DNA from: Tetrahymena thermophila SB210
Lineage: Eukaryota > Ciliophora > Oligohymenophorea > Hymenostomatida > Tetrahymenidae
Assembly: GCF_000189635.1 (NCBI RefSeq)
Contig: NW_002476418.1
Location: 1,054,001-1,118,000 of the forward strand
Direction: 5' to 3'
DNA length: 64,000 bases
Of the stretch, positions 38,128 to 50,196 are shown in pieces. Under the pieces are notes generated by a model. The model was not told the origin of the DNA. It searched no databases and saw only the letters and a list, made by a program, of their open reading frames with translations. The first letter of the stretch is position 1. Each line of letters opens with the position of its first letter. Position numbers and translations under genes: made by a program.

Positions 38128-38670
38128 ATGAAATATTTGATAGACGGACTAGACTATTAACAATTTCCTATTCCAAAATATGATAAGTCTGAGATTATAG
38201 GTAATATTCTAGCTACTGGGTTGTTTGTGATATAATGGCTGTACTTCTTAATTAAATACTACCATTTGCCAGAAAGTATTCCAGTTTAATTTAATTTAGA
38301 AGGATAGCCAGAATAATATGGGAATAAAACAACCCTATTTGTTTTTCCAGGCGTAATGACTTTAATAGTTGTAATATTAACCATCTTAGAGCGTTTTCCT
38401 GATAGATTTAAATATTCTTTGCGCTTGGATGAAAATAATGCTCCTACAGTTTACAAATATGCTCGTAAATTCATAATATATATGAAAATAGTGACCTGTG
38501 CATTGTTTCTTTTTTTGATCAGCCAGATGATTAGTGTTGTAAACTTAAAAAGTAAGCCTAAGGAAATGTACTTTTGTTTTTTATTTGTGCCAGTCTATTT
38601 ATTCGGAGTCTTTGTGTACTTCAGATACATGAAAATAATTCAAAATAGACAAAAAAAAGTAACAATTTGA
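38128..38670 (+). CDS. DUF1648 (SdpI-type) small membrane protein
   Basis: Intronless frame of 180 aa with three or four membrane spans (IIGNILATGLFVIQWLYFLI, FPGVMTLIVVILTIL, IVTCALFLFLISQMI, FCFLFVPVYLFGVFVYF). The loop after the first span reads LPESIPVQFNLEGQPEQYG followed by N-K-T-T-L-F, which is the DUF1648 signature (L-P-x-x-I-P-x-H/Q-F-N-x-x-G-x-P-x-x-x-G-x-K) of bacterial SdpI-like membrane proteins. The following ILERFPDRFKYS and NAPTVYKYARKFI also match the bacterial family, where R-F-P and N-A-x-x-x-Y-x-x-A-R-x-x follow the second span. The conserved His of the loop is Gln here. Single exon and a domain known mainly from bacteria suggest horizontal acquisition. Function of the domain is unknown outside SdpI immunity/signalling. 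Confidence 0.8.
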
Positions 38671-38850
38671 TATATTTAGAATGAATGATAGGTAGAATAT
38701 TTTACTTTAGGTGAGAGAATATTTATTTATTAATAAGAATTGCTTGCTTAATAATACAACTAGCAAGTTATTAACATACAAACAAACAAATAACTAAATA
38801 AAAAAATAAACTAGAAATTAATTAAAAACAGATAAAATTTATATTGAAAA

Positions 38851-38874
38851 TAAATAAATAAATAAATAAATAAA
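38851..38874. repeat. (AAAT)n microsatellite
   Basis: Six tandem AAAT/TAAA units between the 3' ends of the DUF1648 gene and the C-x-F-x-P gene. Confidence 0.8.
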
Positions 38875-38968
38875 TATTATGAAAGTATATTTTTTAAACA
38901 TGTTTTTAGAAGTAGAATAGATTAATTTATACTATTTAATTAATATATGTTTTTTTTACTTATTCATA

Positions 38969-41887
38969 TCATTAAACAGATTGTTATTATTTATTATAAT
39001 GGGATAACTTAAATGGCTATGGTTTCGTTTTGCTTTATCTGGTTTCAGTATCATACCTTTTATGAAGGTTGAATACTTGATCTTCTTTATGGATACGCTC
39101 TTATTTTTATCTTTCTGCTCTGTCCTTATTTTAGAGGAAATTTTCAAGTCCCTTTACTCGATCAATATTTTGCTTTTTATCCACTTTCTTGTTTTTATTT
39201 ATTGTTGGAGTGAAAGTGCATTCCTTGAGCTCTTTATTAATGTATTGTTTCTTTTACTCTCTAAGTTTCTTTTCTTTAATTTAGACCTCCATTTTTACAC
39301 TCTTATGGCACTTTTCTTAGTTATAATATGCTGGGACGTGCATATATTTAATACTTTGAGAAGTTGAGGGATAAAATGAACATTCCTTCATTTTTTCGAA
39401 TTCTTTTTCCTATTTTTAAAAATAAAATTCGATTTTGAAAAATTAACAAAATAATTTATTTATTTATTTTTACTTCTTAAAGCATTTTAATGTGCATTTT
39501 TCCTGTGTAATTGTAAGCTAGCTCATCAAGATCTCTTGATCTTTTAATAATGTATATAAAATATTAATTTAAACACAAATAAATATTACTTATCATTAAC
39601 AATATATCTAGAGACTTCGTTAATAGATGGAGTAAAGGTCATTTAAGATTCATATTCCTTTTATCTTTAATCATTTTTCATTTTTCTCATTTCTATTTCT
39701 TTTTTATACATTCTCTCTATTTTTTAATCTTATGTTTCTGTTAATCTCCCTTAGTTTTCATACACTATAATTTCGCTGATTTAATTTATCTCAGGTTTAA
39801 AAGAGCATTTGTCTTTTTCTAATTCTTATGCTACTCTTTATTTTTTATCTCTTGACTACTTTTCAAGTACTTGCTAACGTTAAACAACGTCTTTTTATAT
39901 TAATTTTATTTTATTATTGGTTACTAAATTCTTAACAATTTACCAGCTCTTCCATCGTAAAGTGGAAGCTATTTTGCTATTTATATGCTTGCAGGATTCG
40001 TCTAAGGATGGAACTTGCACTCTTTGTTCACTTCCTCGTAAATCTAAGTCTACAATTTCTCCTAAAATAATTTAAAAATTTTCAATTCCTCAGCATAAAG
40101 TAAAACAAATTAATACAAAAAAATCTAAAAACTACTTTTCTTTTTTATTATTCAAAAAACTCCTGATTTAATCTTTCAGCTACATCTTTGTTATTTATCT
40201 TTGTTTCAGCTATTTCTGCACTCTTAGGATTGATCTAAGGCTAAAACATAGACTACTCCTTTAGTTTTAACTAATGAATAATATCCTATTTTTTCTTAGC
40301 TATTTCTGTAAATCTCTCGTAAATTGGAGGTTTTTATTGTAAAGGCTGAGAGTAAATTTAAGGTTTAAAAGTTAAATCTTCAGTTTCCTTTACTTGCTTT
40401 TCTTATTGTTATTTTTATATTTTTTGTCTGTACTTAATTGCCTCTAAATTTAATCTTTCTTCAACTGGTCTATAAATAATTTTTTATGTTTACAAAATAT
40501 TTACTAATAAATAATAAAATTTACAAATTATTTTCTTTGTTTTTGTTTTCTGCTATCACCTTGCTTAATAGGTTTATTTCAGGACTTTTTTAGCAATTAG
40601 TTATGATCTGAATTTAATAATTTATATTAAAAAAATTCTTTATTTTTAAAACTTTGAATTTAAAAATTACTCTGGTTTCTTCAATTCTCTTCTTTTCTTA
40701 CTCGTTTTATTCGTGAAATTATTTTTTGTCATCATATAATCTAAGCCAGGCTGAGCATCTTTCCTCCTCTGTGAGAGGATCTTTATGTATATTTTTTCTG
40801 AGCAGTTCTTACTCGTTTGATAGTTTGCACTAGGCATGGAAAGTATGTTCATGCTTTTTCTTGTCTTAACTAGTATTTATATTTATATGAATTCCAAAAA
40901 TATTAAAAAAATGTGTTACTCTTCAATTCTGTGCTATATCAGCTCTTTTTATTTTTTATCTTTTTATTCTTTGAGATTAAGAAGTTTACTCTTTAAATCT
41001 TTGACTGTATTTTTTGCAGTTTTAACTTATTCATTGCTGCCCTTTTTGTTATGAGTTAAATCTTAATGGCTTTTATTTACTCTTAATGAATCTTAATTTT
41101 TTACTGGTTTATCACTAATAAAGTACTTTTATTAATTATTATTATTTCGTTGTTAACTATTTTTATTCTATTTATTTTAATTCTATGATTTTTATCTATT
41201 CTAAACATTCTCTACTTAGAAAAAGTTATCACGTTTAATTTAATTGTAGTTTTACTCATCTTAATACTAATCGCCATACTAGCTATATTATTGCTAGTTT
41301 TCATACTCTAAATGTTAGTTATTGCTTGTGTTTTAAGAGTAACTGTTTTAATATTAATTATGATCATCCTCTTAGGAATATTGCTCTTAGTTGTAATGAT
41401 TCTAATTGTTAACTTCGTTTAATTCATCTTCATCATCATCTTCTTCTAATTCTTGATCTTATTCTACCATGTCTCTATTCAAATATCTTTAGTTTTCCTC
41501 AATTTATTCTTTAGACAACTTCATTTAATCTAACAAAATCTAATTGTGATATTTGTTAAAAGTGTAGTTATAGTTTTAAGCACTAAAGTTATTGCTATCG
41601 CTATTATGCTCTGAACCTTGTTAATTCTAATCCCCTTCTTCACTAAGAATGCTATTTCTTTTGCTATTAGAATTGGATGGTATCTGATTAAACAGGTTTT
41701 ATTATTAAAAAAGATTGCTTTATTCCTCAGCTTAATCTTGAATCACAATTTATTCTTTTTGCTTATCTTATGAAATTCTCTTCTAAGATCCTGAAGACTT
41801 CTATTTCAACAACTTTTATATTTCATTCCTTTCGTTTCTCAAAACATCTAAAATATGCTTCCTACTTTCTTAAGTAATTCCAGACAT
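38969..41887 (-). CDS. Protein with repeated C-x-F-x-P motifs, probable cytoskeletal/ciliary
   Basis: Eight predicted exons (41887-40920, 40869-40671, 40607-40525, 40469-40136, 40061-39944, 39890-39590, 39540-39474, 39409-38969), all in phase, give 836 aa. The first ~320 residues are Asn/Gln-rich with an acidic patch (EEDDDEDELNE). The rest is Lys/Glu/Gln-rich helix broken by a recurring motif, aromatic-x-P inside [C/T/M]-x-F-x-P: LTFKPQI, MFQPQI, ECKFHPQ, CSFKPEI, MTFTPSI, CSFYPST and CTFTPTI. Between them recur E-R-L/F and R-L-Y-D-D/L-Y-D-G segments. I know this architecture from ciliate proteins of ciliary or basal-body type, but cannot name a family. No membrane span. The intron acceptors and donors are standard short AT-rich ones. 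Shorter frames inside it are exons, not genes. Confidence 0.78.
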
Positions 41888-43956
41888 TTATCTGTAAGTC
41901 TTTAAGTAAAAAAGTAAATTACTGATACAAATATTTTAAAAATTATAAGATTAATTTTGAATTTATTAATCAAAGTTTTTATGAATAAGCAAGCTAACAA
42001 TATAAAGTTATGTATTCACTAAAATCTAATTTCTATGCATTAAATATATAAATAAATTATTTATTTATTTAAATTCGCAATAAGCATATCTTTAAAAACA
42101 AATGAATCTTATTAATTTAATACAAATAAATAAAGCAATATGCTGTAAAAATCATTATCATATAAATAAAATATTATCAATTTTAAATGTTAATATTGAT
42201 TGTTTCGTTTAATTAAAATAAAGTAAAAACTTTTTTCAAAAAAGATAAATAAATGTTAATCCAATATCATAATTTTATTTCCCTGATATTTGTATAAAAA
42301 TTTAAGTTGCTATTAAAAAAATGATTCAATAAAAAAATCAAAAATTATTATTGTACTTATTTATAAAAATTAATTTATTTGAGTGCTTTTGTTGCATTTA
42401 TTTAGTTAATAAATTAATTTAGTAATCATCAAAATAAAAAGGTTTATTTTTTTATCAAAGCTATCACTTAAATACAAAAAGTAAGAATATGAGATCATTC
42501 AATATATTCAATATGATACAATTTGAGTATTTGGGCTATGTAATTAGAAGATCTATACAAAAAAAACATAATTTTAAAAAAACAGATTTATTTAAAACAT
42601 TTCTTTCAAAATTCATTTTAAAACTTATAGTATCATAAAACAGGCTAAGAATAAAAAAAGATAATTATAATTATGCTATAATTCTAATGTGAAGGTTAAT
42701 AACCCAATTCAATATTAAATTGGGTTGATAATAATTGCAATAATTAATTATAAATCAAAAGTTCTTGCAAATTTCATAAACTTAAATAAATTAAAACAAT
42801 TTGATATAATACAAAATAAAATTAATTTATAAAATATGAATTTTTTACTTAAATATATTTCTCCTTTAAATCAAAATTAAATCAAAATAGTGGGTTAAAT
42901 GAATTTTAATAATAAATTAATAAACTTGGAAATAATAATAAATAACTATCTTAAATAAATTCAAATAAAAAATAAAGATATACAAAAGTGAGCAATCAGA
43001 GAAGTATTAATTAAGATTATGAGTAATTATTATAAAAATAATTTACATACTATGTTTGAACTTCATACTAAAAGAAGACTAAAAATCAACAATTTATTTA
43101 TATTAAAATTTAATTAATTTAAGAGGAAAGTTTTAAAAAATTATTTTTATGATATGCTTGAAAAAATAATTTTAAAAAAAAAATTTAAACTGAATACTTG
43201 AATTAAAAAAAAAACTTAAATTATAATTTTAAATTATACTTAAATATTTATGATTGTTTTTTTAAAAAGTTTAGTTTAAAGTTAGCTTTTAAATATTTTT
43301 AATTCATTGAAAAAAATGGAATATTTTTAATGAAGTGTATTAATTAAATCTTTTTTCATTTATTTAAATTTTGAATAAGGCCAGTAAGTAAATTGTAAAA
43401 TAAATAAATAAATAATTTAGATTATATTTTATTTAAATTTAAAGTAGAATGAATTCTCTGGTAGTTAACACTGATGGGATAATAGTGATGAAAATAAATC
43501 CAATTTTTGGATTTTTATTTGCATAAATAAAGTAATATGTAAATTAAGGGGCTTTAGATTAAGTTATCAGGCAAAAAACTATTGATTTACATGATTGTAG
43601 TAAATTTATTCAAATTAAAAGCCATTTTTGTTTAAAAATAAAAATTCTTTTACACATTTACATTGAATAAATACAATAAATTATAAAACAAATATTAGAC
43701 TTTATTTTTTGATACTCCTAATTGATATTGAAGCTGCATATAATAGATATATAGATAGATAAATAGATCAATTGATTGATTGATCGAATACATCATAAAC
43801 AAACAATAAAAGATTAGAAGAAGACTAAATAAATATATTTAGAAACCAAAGAATTCTAAAACATAATTTGCAAATAAATAAATAAAAAACAAATAAATAA
43901 ATAAATAGAGTTACTTACTAATATTTATAACAAAAAGTGTTAAAAATAACAGTAGA
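41888..43956. other. Gene-less AT-rich spacer (divergent promoters)
   Basis: Two kilobases between divergent genes. It holds a perfect hairpin at 42701-42726 (separate entry) and a GATA/GATT-rich tract at about 43745-43790. A more G-containing stretch at 43440-43570 has no convincing frame. Confidence 0.5.
42701..42726. repeat. Inverted repeat able to form a 9-bp hairpin
   Basis: AACCCAATT and AATTGGGTT are separated by eight bases. It is the only G/C-bearing stem seen in this spacer. No neighbouring coding end within 800 bases, so a role as a gene 3' structure is unlikely; could be a small RNA stem or a chance palindrome. Confidence 0.5.
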
Positions 43957-45821
43957 ATGGACAACAAAATGAATGATATAATAGTAGGAAAGACATTTAA
44001 ACTGACTAAGAAAGTCAGTTAAGGTGCATTTGGTGAGGTTTTTCATGGAATTAACTTAAATACTAATATGGAAGTTGCAGTCAAATTAGAGCCAGCTAAA
44101 ACGAAACACCCTCAACTTTTCTTTGAAGTTAAGCTGTATTAATATTTGCAAAGAGATGCAAACGTAGCCGATAAAGGTATTGCAAATAATTCTGCTTATT
44201 TTACTGAAATTATCTCATTCTATGATAATTGCATTCATTAAATGTTATTTTTCGATAGAATTAACAAATTATTTTATTTAGAAGCGAATTAGTCAAGAGT
44301 TTTTAGTAGCAGCCATAGATAAATAAACACACATTTTTTAGATTAAATTTTAAATTAGATTTGAGAAAAATTCTATCAAGTATTTTTTAAAATAATGAGT
44401 GCCAAAAAATGAAAGCAATTAATTAATTTTGAACATTAGTTAATCTAATTTTTTTTTAAATTATAGGTATCCCAAATGTATATTACGCTGCTACTGAAAG
44501 AGAATATAACATAATGGTTATGGATTTGCTTGGTCCCTCTTTGGAAGATTTATTCAATATGTGCAATAGAAAATTTACAGTTAAAACAACTTTAATGTTA
44601 GCAGATTAACTTATATAAAGAGTTTCTTATGTCCATAGTAAACACTTCTTGCATCGTGACATCAAACCTGATAATTTCTTAATTGGGACAGGAAAAAACG
44701 CCTATAAAGTATTTATCATTGATTTTGGTTTAGCAAAAAGATATCTTAAGAAAGATGGAAAACACATAGAATATAAAGAAGGAAAGTCACTAACAGGTAA
44801 AATCAATAAGAAAAATTTTTAATATAAATAAAATAAAGATTAGCTAGCAAGATCTACTTTAGAAAATATATGAAAAAATTAAAATTAAATCCAATTATCT
44901 AGAAAAGCACTTAACAAACAAAAAGCATCTATTTAATGAATATCCAAAACATCTTTTAGTAATATTCTAGATAAATTAAAATTGATACTGTGTAATTTTC
45001 AATATTTATCATAAGGGAATGCGAATAACTATTTACATTACTAACTTAAATAAAAATGAGTTTGATAAAATTGTAAGCAAAATAACCAAAATTAATAAGT
45101 TGTCTGTTAGTGAGTTCTTTGAGTTGATAAAAGACTCGATTAAACAACATTACTTTCTTCATTCAAAATGAATGTTAATTAATCTGTTTAGATTATTAAT
45201 TTTTATTTAAATATAATAGGAACTGCTAGATATGCTTCTCTTAACACTCATTTAGGAATAGAATAAGGAAGAAGAGATGATTTAGAAAGTTTAGGATATA
45301 TGTTTATGTATTTTTTGAGAGGATCTCTTCCTTGGCAAAATTTAAAGGCTACAAATAAAAAAGATAAGTATGAGAAGATTATGGAAAAGAAACTTTAAAC
45401 TTAGGTAGAAGAACTTTGTAAAGGATTTCCCTCAGAATTTGCTACTTATTTGGCTTATACAAAGAACTTGAGATTCGATGAGAAGCCTGATTACGAATAT
45501 TTGAGAAAACTTTTTAAGGATTTATTTAAAAGACAAGGATATGAGTAAGACTACTAATATGATTGGAAATTGATAGCAGAAAAGTAACAGAATAACGGCT
45601 AAGGATAGACACTTTTATAAAATTATTAAAATCAACCATCATTATAATAATCATCAAATCTTCAAGGAGGTGGAGTTGCAAGAACAGAGACAATGGCTTC
45701 TAATCAAAAATAAATGGGTAACTCAAAAATAGCAGAAAAATAGCCATAAAAATAGTCAAGCTTCAATGAGTAAAATAAAGGAGAAAATAAATTATATGGA
45801 GGCGATGATAAAAAATTCTGA
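43957..45821 (+). CDS. Casein kinase 1 family serine/threonine kinase
   Basis: Three predicted exons (43957-44176, 44467-44796, 45220-45821) give 383 aa. The kinase domain spans residues ~10-290: glycine loop [18 protein letters not shown]-type Lys in VAVKLE, CK1-type LGPSLEDLF, catalytic loop [11 protein letters not shown] as [10 protein letters not shown], and [14 protein letters not shown] (the CK1 form of the activation segment that replaces APE). [20 protein letters not shown] and PWQ follow. All catalytic residues are intact. The ~90-residue C-terminal tail is Gln/Ser/Asn-rich, as in CK1 delta/epsilon tails that autoinhibit. The ciliate genome family of CK1 genes is large; the exact orthologue cannot be told. 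Introns are unusually long here (290 and 423 nt). Confidence 0.93.
45019..45171 (+). other. Coding-looking 50-codon frame inside the second CK1 intron
   Basis: Frame [18 protein letters not shown]... ending HYFLHSK at TGA 45169-45171. Composition (Ser/Glu/Asp/Phe codons, G+C above the rest of the intron) is more protein-like than the A/T background, with an amphipathic stretch [16 protein letters not shown]. It is not in a phase that would join the kinase exons and would break the activation segment if retained. Could be a nested small gene, a relic exon or chance. Confidence 0.2.
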
Positions 45822-47289
45822 AAACAAAAAATAAGTAAATAAAAACTAAGTGTAAAAACGAAATATTATTTGTAGACTTCAATCACATCATGTAACAAAT
45901 AAACCAAAAAGCAATTAAATAAATAAATAAAATTGACTGTGCCTACCAAAAAAGTATTATATGCATATAATTAAATTAATGAATAAATAATAAATAGTTA
46001 TTTTTCTAGCCAAAAAAAATAACAGTTAGTTAGTTAGATAGTTAATTAATTAATTATTAATGTCTAATTAATTTCAATCCATTTAGAAAATTATTTAGTA
46101 TTTCAACAATCTCTCTTTAATACTCAAAAGTTAGTATCTTTGTTACTTCTTGTTTTTTTTGGAAACTGTCTCTATATAACATATCATAACTATCTATCTA
46201 TCTATCAATGAATAATCAAATCAATCAATTAATAACCTCTAAATAAATAAACAAATAAAAAGATTCTTCCAAGATTATCTATCTTTTACACACACATTCA
46301 TTAGAACTCTCATTCTTAGTTAATTACTTACTCACTTAAATCATTCTCCCATTTAATTATTATATATTATCAAATATTCTTTTTAACTGTTTTATATATT
46401 TCTCCAGTCTTTAGTTTATCAAACCTTTTATTAAGTCTTATATTTTCACTTTACACAATTTCAAATAATGAATAATTCTAACATTTAAATCATTATTATT
46501 ATTACTATTGAAATTAAAATAAATAATTTTTAAAATAAATTTTGTATTTTTCAAAGGTATCTAAAATGATGATTGAAACTTTCATTTAAATAAATACTTT
46601 TAAAACATTCATTTTCATTTTATTAATTTTGATGAAAATTATAATTTAAATTTATTTTTTTTCTAAAACTTGCTTATTAAAAAAAATAGCTAGCTCTTAT
46701 AATAAATACAAAATAATATATTCACCTATCAATTAATATGTTGATTTTATTTTATTTTTTAATTAATTTTAAATAATAATTCAATTAAATACTTCTAAAA
46801 CATCAAAGTAAATATATGTTTTTAAATGAAAAATATACCTACCATTCACTCATATATTCACAAAATTGTTGTCAGTGTCAAATTAAGAGGCCAACTCTAG
46901 ATCATTATTTAGATAGATTTTAAATGCATAAATTCAAAATAGTTAACATAGGTTTGAGTATCAATCTATCTATATTTATTATTTGAATAGTCAAAACTTG
47001 CTTCAAAAAATTTAGAATTTAAAAAAATGTATTTATTGTTTTTTCGTTTGCTTTTTGTTTGATTTTTTTCAATAAAATACAATACTATTTTTAAGGTAGA
47101 GATTGATTTATGCACTCCCATTCATATTTTTAATTTTGATAGATTTTTTCTTTTTAATAATAAATAACATTTTAAATCATTAGATTTTCAAAAAATCAAC
47201 TAAAAGTTAATTTCGCAAATTAATAAATTGAAAAAATCAACAAGCTAACAAATAATTAATAATTCAACATCATTAACAAATACAAACTG
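45822..47289. other. Gene-less AT-rich spacer
   Basis: Many short TAGT/TTAA and CTAT repeats (46025-46060, 46185-46205). No coding texture until the ATG at 47290. Confidence 0.5.
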
Positions 47290-49136
47290 ATGAAAGATTA
47301 GAAGGGAGATAAATCTGTTGAAATTACAGTGCTTGTTGAACTATTTTCAACATTTTTTGAAAAAATTACTTTCGTCCATCCTGACAAAGAAATATTAATG
47401 AAGAATTTATCAAAATTCAAAAATTTTTTATATGGAAATCAATAAAATTTAGAAAAAGGATATGAGTTCTTATAAAGCATGAAGGAATAGTATCAGTAGT
47501 ACTTAGTGTAATATACTTTTATTATAAAATATACCAGTTTTCTCTATATTTTGTTCAAATTTAATTGGTTTTATTTTTAAATATCTTAGTGAAAATTAGT
47601 CAACTGCCTCTGCAAGTAATTAAAATGGATCTAATCTTGCTTCAAATAATCCATTGACAAATTAGGGAACCACTTAATAAAGTTTTTAGCAATATCAACA
47701 ATAATATAATGCTTAATAGCGTTCATAATAGGAATAATAAAGACAACAAATTTAATAGGCAACTAGTTCGTATTAAAATCCATCTATAGCAGCTTAAAAT
47801 AATATAGTAAAGACATTTAAATTTGACTTATCTTCGTTAAATGAAAATGCCAACCTCTTTAAAATTTAATCGATATAAGACTTCTCAGGAGTAAGAGGAG
47901 AAGGCATAAACCCAAAAATTGCATTAAGTGGTAGCTCCTTCAATTATATCAGAGAATTTGTGTCAGAAGTAAATGCATTTTATAGATGCATAGGCTTTAG
48001 ATATCTTGAGTAATTAATTAAAAGTTAAAATTTAGCAAAGCTACAAGACATATTAAAGAGTGTGTAGAGTAAGAAAATTGTGCTAGAATAATACTATAGA
48101 GAATAGACATCTATTGAAAATGATGCAGAAGAGAATATTGCTAGATAGTAAAATAATGATTATTTGAGAAACACATTTTGCGGTTATTTAGAATATATCA
48201 TAGAAAGCTTAAAAAAAGATAAAAGCTCTGCTGAACTTTAAGAAATTTTATACAAAATAGTCAACGGAGACAGTGCTTTTGATACTGCTTTAATTAGCTT
48301 TATTAAGGAATAATCTGTTAGATTTATCTAAGAATCTGATCCTCTATACATCGATTTCTTACTTTCAAGCTAAGAATTAAAAAATGATAAAGAATTAATC
48401 CAGCATATTCGCTCTTAAGATGAACCACTAGAAATTACAATTAAAATAGTTGCTCTTGCTCTTGAAACATTAATTAATATTTATACAATAGAAAATAATA
48501 ATGCTCTCACTAAAAAAGATTATAAATTTAATTCCCTTCCAGAATCCAGCAACATTACTTTGGATTTACTCAAAATTAAGCAACCCTATATAATTTACTA
48601 TCTAATTTATAATCAGCTAGAAGGATAGTAGTTAGTTCGTGTTTCTTCTCAAGCATTTATTAATCAACAATAAACCTTATAGTAATAATAAGAGTCTTAG
48701 TAAAATGAATAAAATATATATGGTTAAAAACCTAGACAGCAGAATAGTGTACAAACTAATAAAGCTAATCTTGCTTAAAATAATGCAGAAGTCAGACCTT
48801 CAGTAATAAATTTCTACTTTTTCAAGAAGATTTTTGGTATATTTATTTTTTTTTATTTAATCAAAGTAAATTGAAGACTTGAAAGTAAGAGGTGGCTATC
48901 TAAAGAAAATGCTTAAAATGTTTGATGATAATACAGAAGATTTGATAAATAAATTAAGTAGTTTCAAAGATGGAATGAATGAAGATGAAGAAGATGAATA
49001 AGATGAAGAAAATATTGAAAAAGTTCTCAAAGAATAAATTAATTACAGTAAATCAAGAGCCCTTAATTTTTACAGTAACATTTAAACTTAAGATAGAGGT
49101 TAAAACTGGGTAAATGATGGAATTAGCAATTAATGA
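47290..49136 (+). CDS. Otubain-like (peptidase C65) protein, predicted inactive
   Basis: Three predicted exons (47290-47507, 47590-48802, 48867-49136) give 566 aa. Residues ~175-415 follow the otubain fold order: FNYIREFVSEVNAFYRCIGF aligns with the catalytic segment Y-I-R-x-x-x-x-D-G-N-C-F-Y-R-A-x-G-F, then helices ending NTFCGYLEYIIESL, VRFIQESDPLYIDFLLSS, and a C-terminal strand KQPYIIYYLIY where active enzymes have P-G-H-Y-D-I-L-Y. The catalytic Cys is Ala202 (GCA at 47975-47977), the preceding D-G is E-V, and the His position is not His. So it keeps the fold but not the triad. Flanks are Gln/Asn-rich (residues ~75-150, 430-475); a final acidic tail (EDEEDEQDEE) closes it. Likely a ubiquitin-binding or scaffold role, inferred only. 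Confidence 0.72.
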
Positions 49137-50196
49137 ACAACCAAATGAATCGAATATATAAAAAATAAAATAAATTTACAAAAGCCGAAATTAAATTAAA
49201 ACAAACCAATAAATAAATAGATTTATTACATAAAATTGCATAACACAATTAACAAACCAACCAACCAATCAATCAATAAATATATAAACAATTAAGTAAG
49301 TAAATAAATATTTTTGGAATTTTATGAAAAAAGTTAATTTGCTTAAGAAAATAAAAGAAACTAATTAATTTGAATAATATTAAAGATTTATCTTCTATAT
49401 TTATATATAAATATTAATTAACTGTATATTATTTACTATTTCTTCATTAATAAAATTTACTTAAAGATTTTACTTCTATATAATATATAAAAAGAAAGAA
49501 AAAATGAATGGATATTTACAATAGAATTAATAAATTTGTTTATTAGTTAGTAATCAATAATTTTAGTTTATATATTCTTTTTATTTTGAAATACTTTTCT
49601 TGATTAGATTAGTTCTATAAAATAATAATTGCAATGTACTGATTTAATGCATTTCCCTTATTAATTGCATAATAATTTAATTACATTTTAATTATCTTTA
49701 TAATTAAATTTCATATTTAGCTTCAAATATTGACTCTATATTTGATTACCAATTATTTTCATAATAACTCTTTAGTAAGAATTGCTTTCTAATTAGATTT
49801 TCAAATAAATTTCGTTATTAAATAAATGTTTTACTCATTTTTCTAATGTGTTTAAATAAAAAAATAAATGTATATTATTAATTATTGACAATAAGAAAAC
49901 CATCATATAAAAAGATGAAATAACTTTAGATAAATGAATAATTAGAATTATTTAAATTCAAAAATATTTTAATTTCCAATAATAATATTTATCATAAATA
50001 TACGTTATTTGTATTTTTTTGTTGCTCGTTCTGTAAGATACTATTAATTTAATTTTACTAAATTGTTAAAAAGGACTTTAAATTTGCATACAATAATATT
50101 TATTAAAAAATTAGATATCTTTTGCCTGTTTTTAGATTTTATAAATTTAGAAAATAAATACCATAAAAATTATAAATTGCGTTTTTAGAATAAGAA
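49137..50196. other. AT-rich spacer
   Basis: Between two plus-strand genes. CCAACCAATCAATCAATAAA-type short repeats at 49255-49280. No gene seen. Confidence 0.5.

Noticed and set aside
39062..39367. Plus-strand 101-codon hydrophobic frame
   Set aside because: It is the antisense of the last exon of the C-x-F-x-P gene (39409-38969); Lys-rich coding read backwards gives Phe/Leu-rich frames.
39389..39391. ATG (complement) as the start of a separate 140-aa gene
   Set aside because: The frame is continuous with upstream exons through a good GT..AG intron (39410-39473), so this Met is internal to the 836-aa protein.
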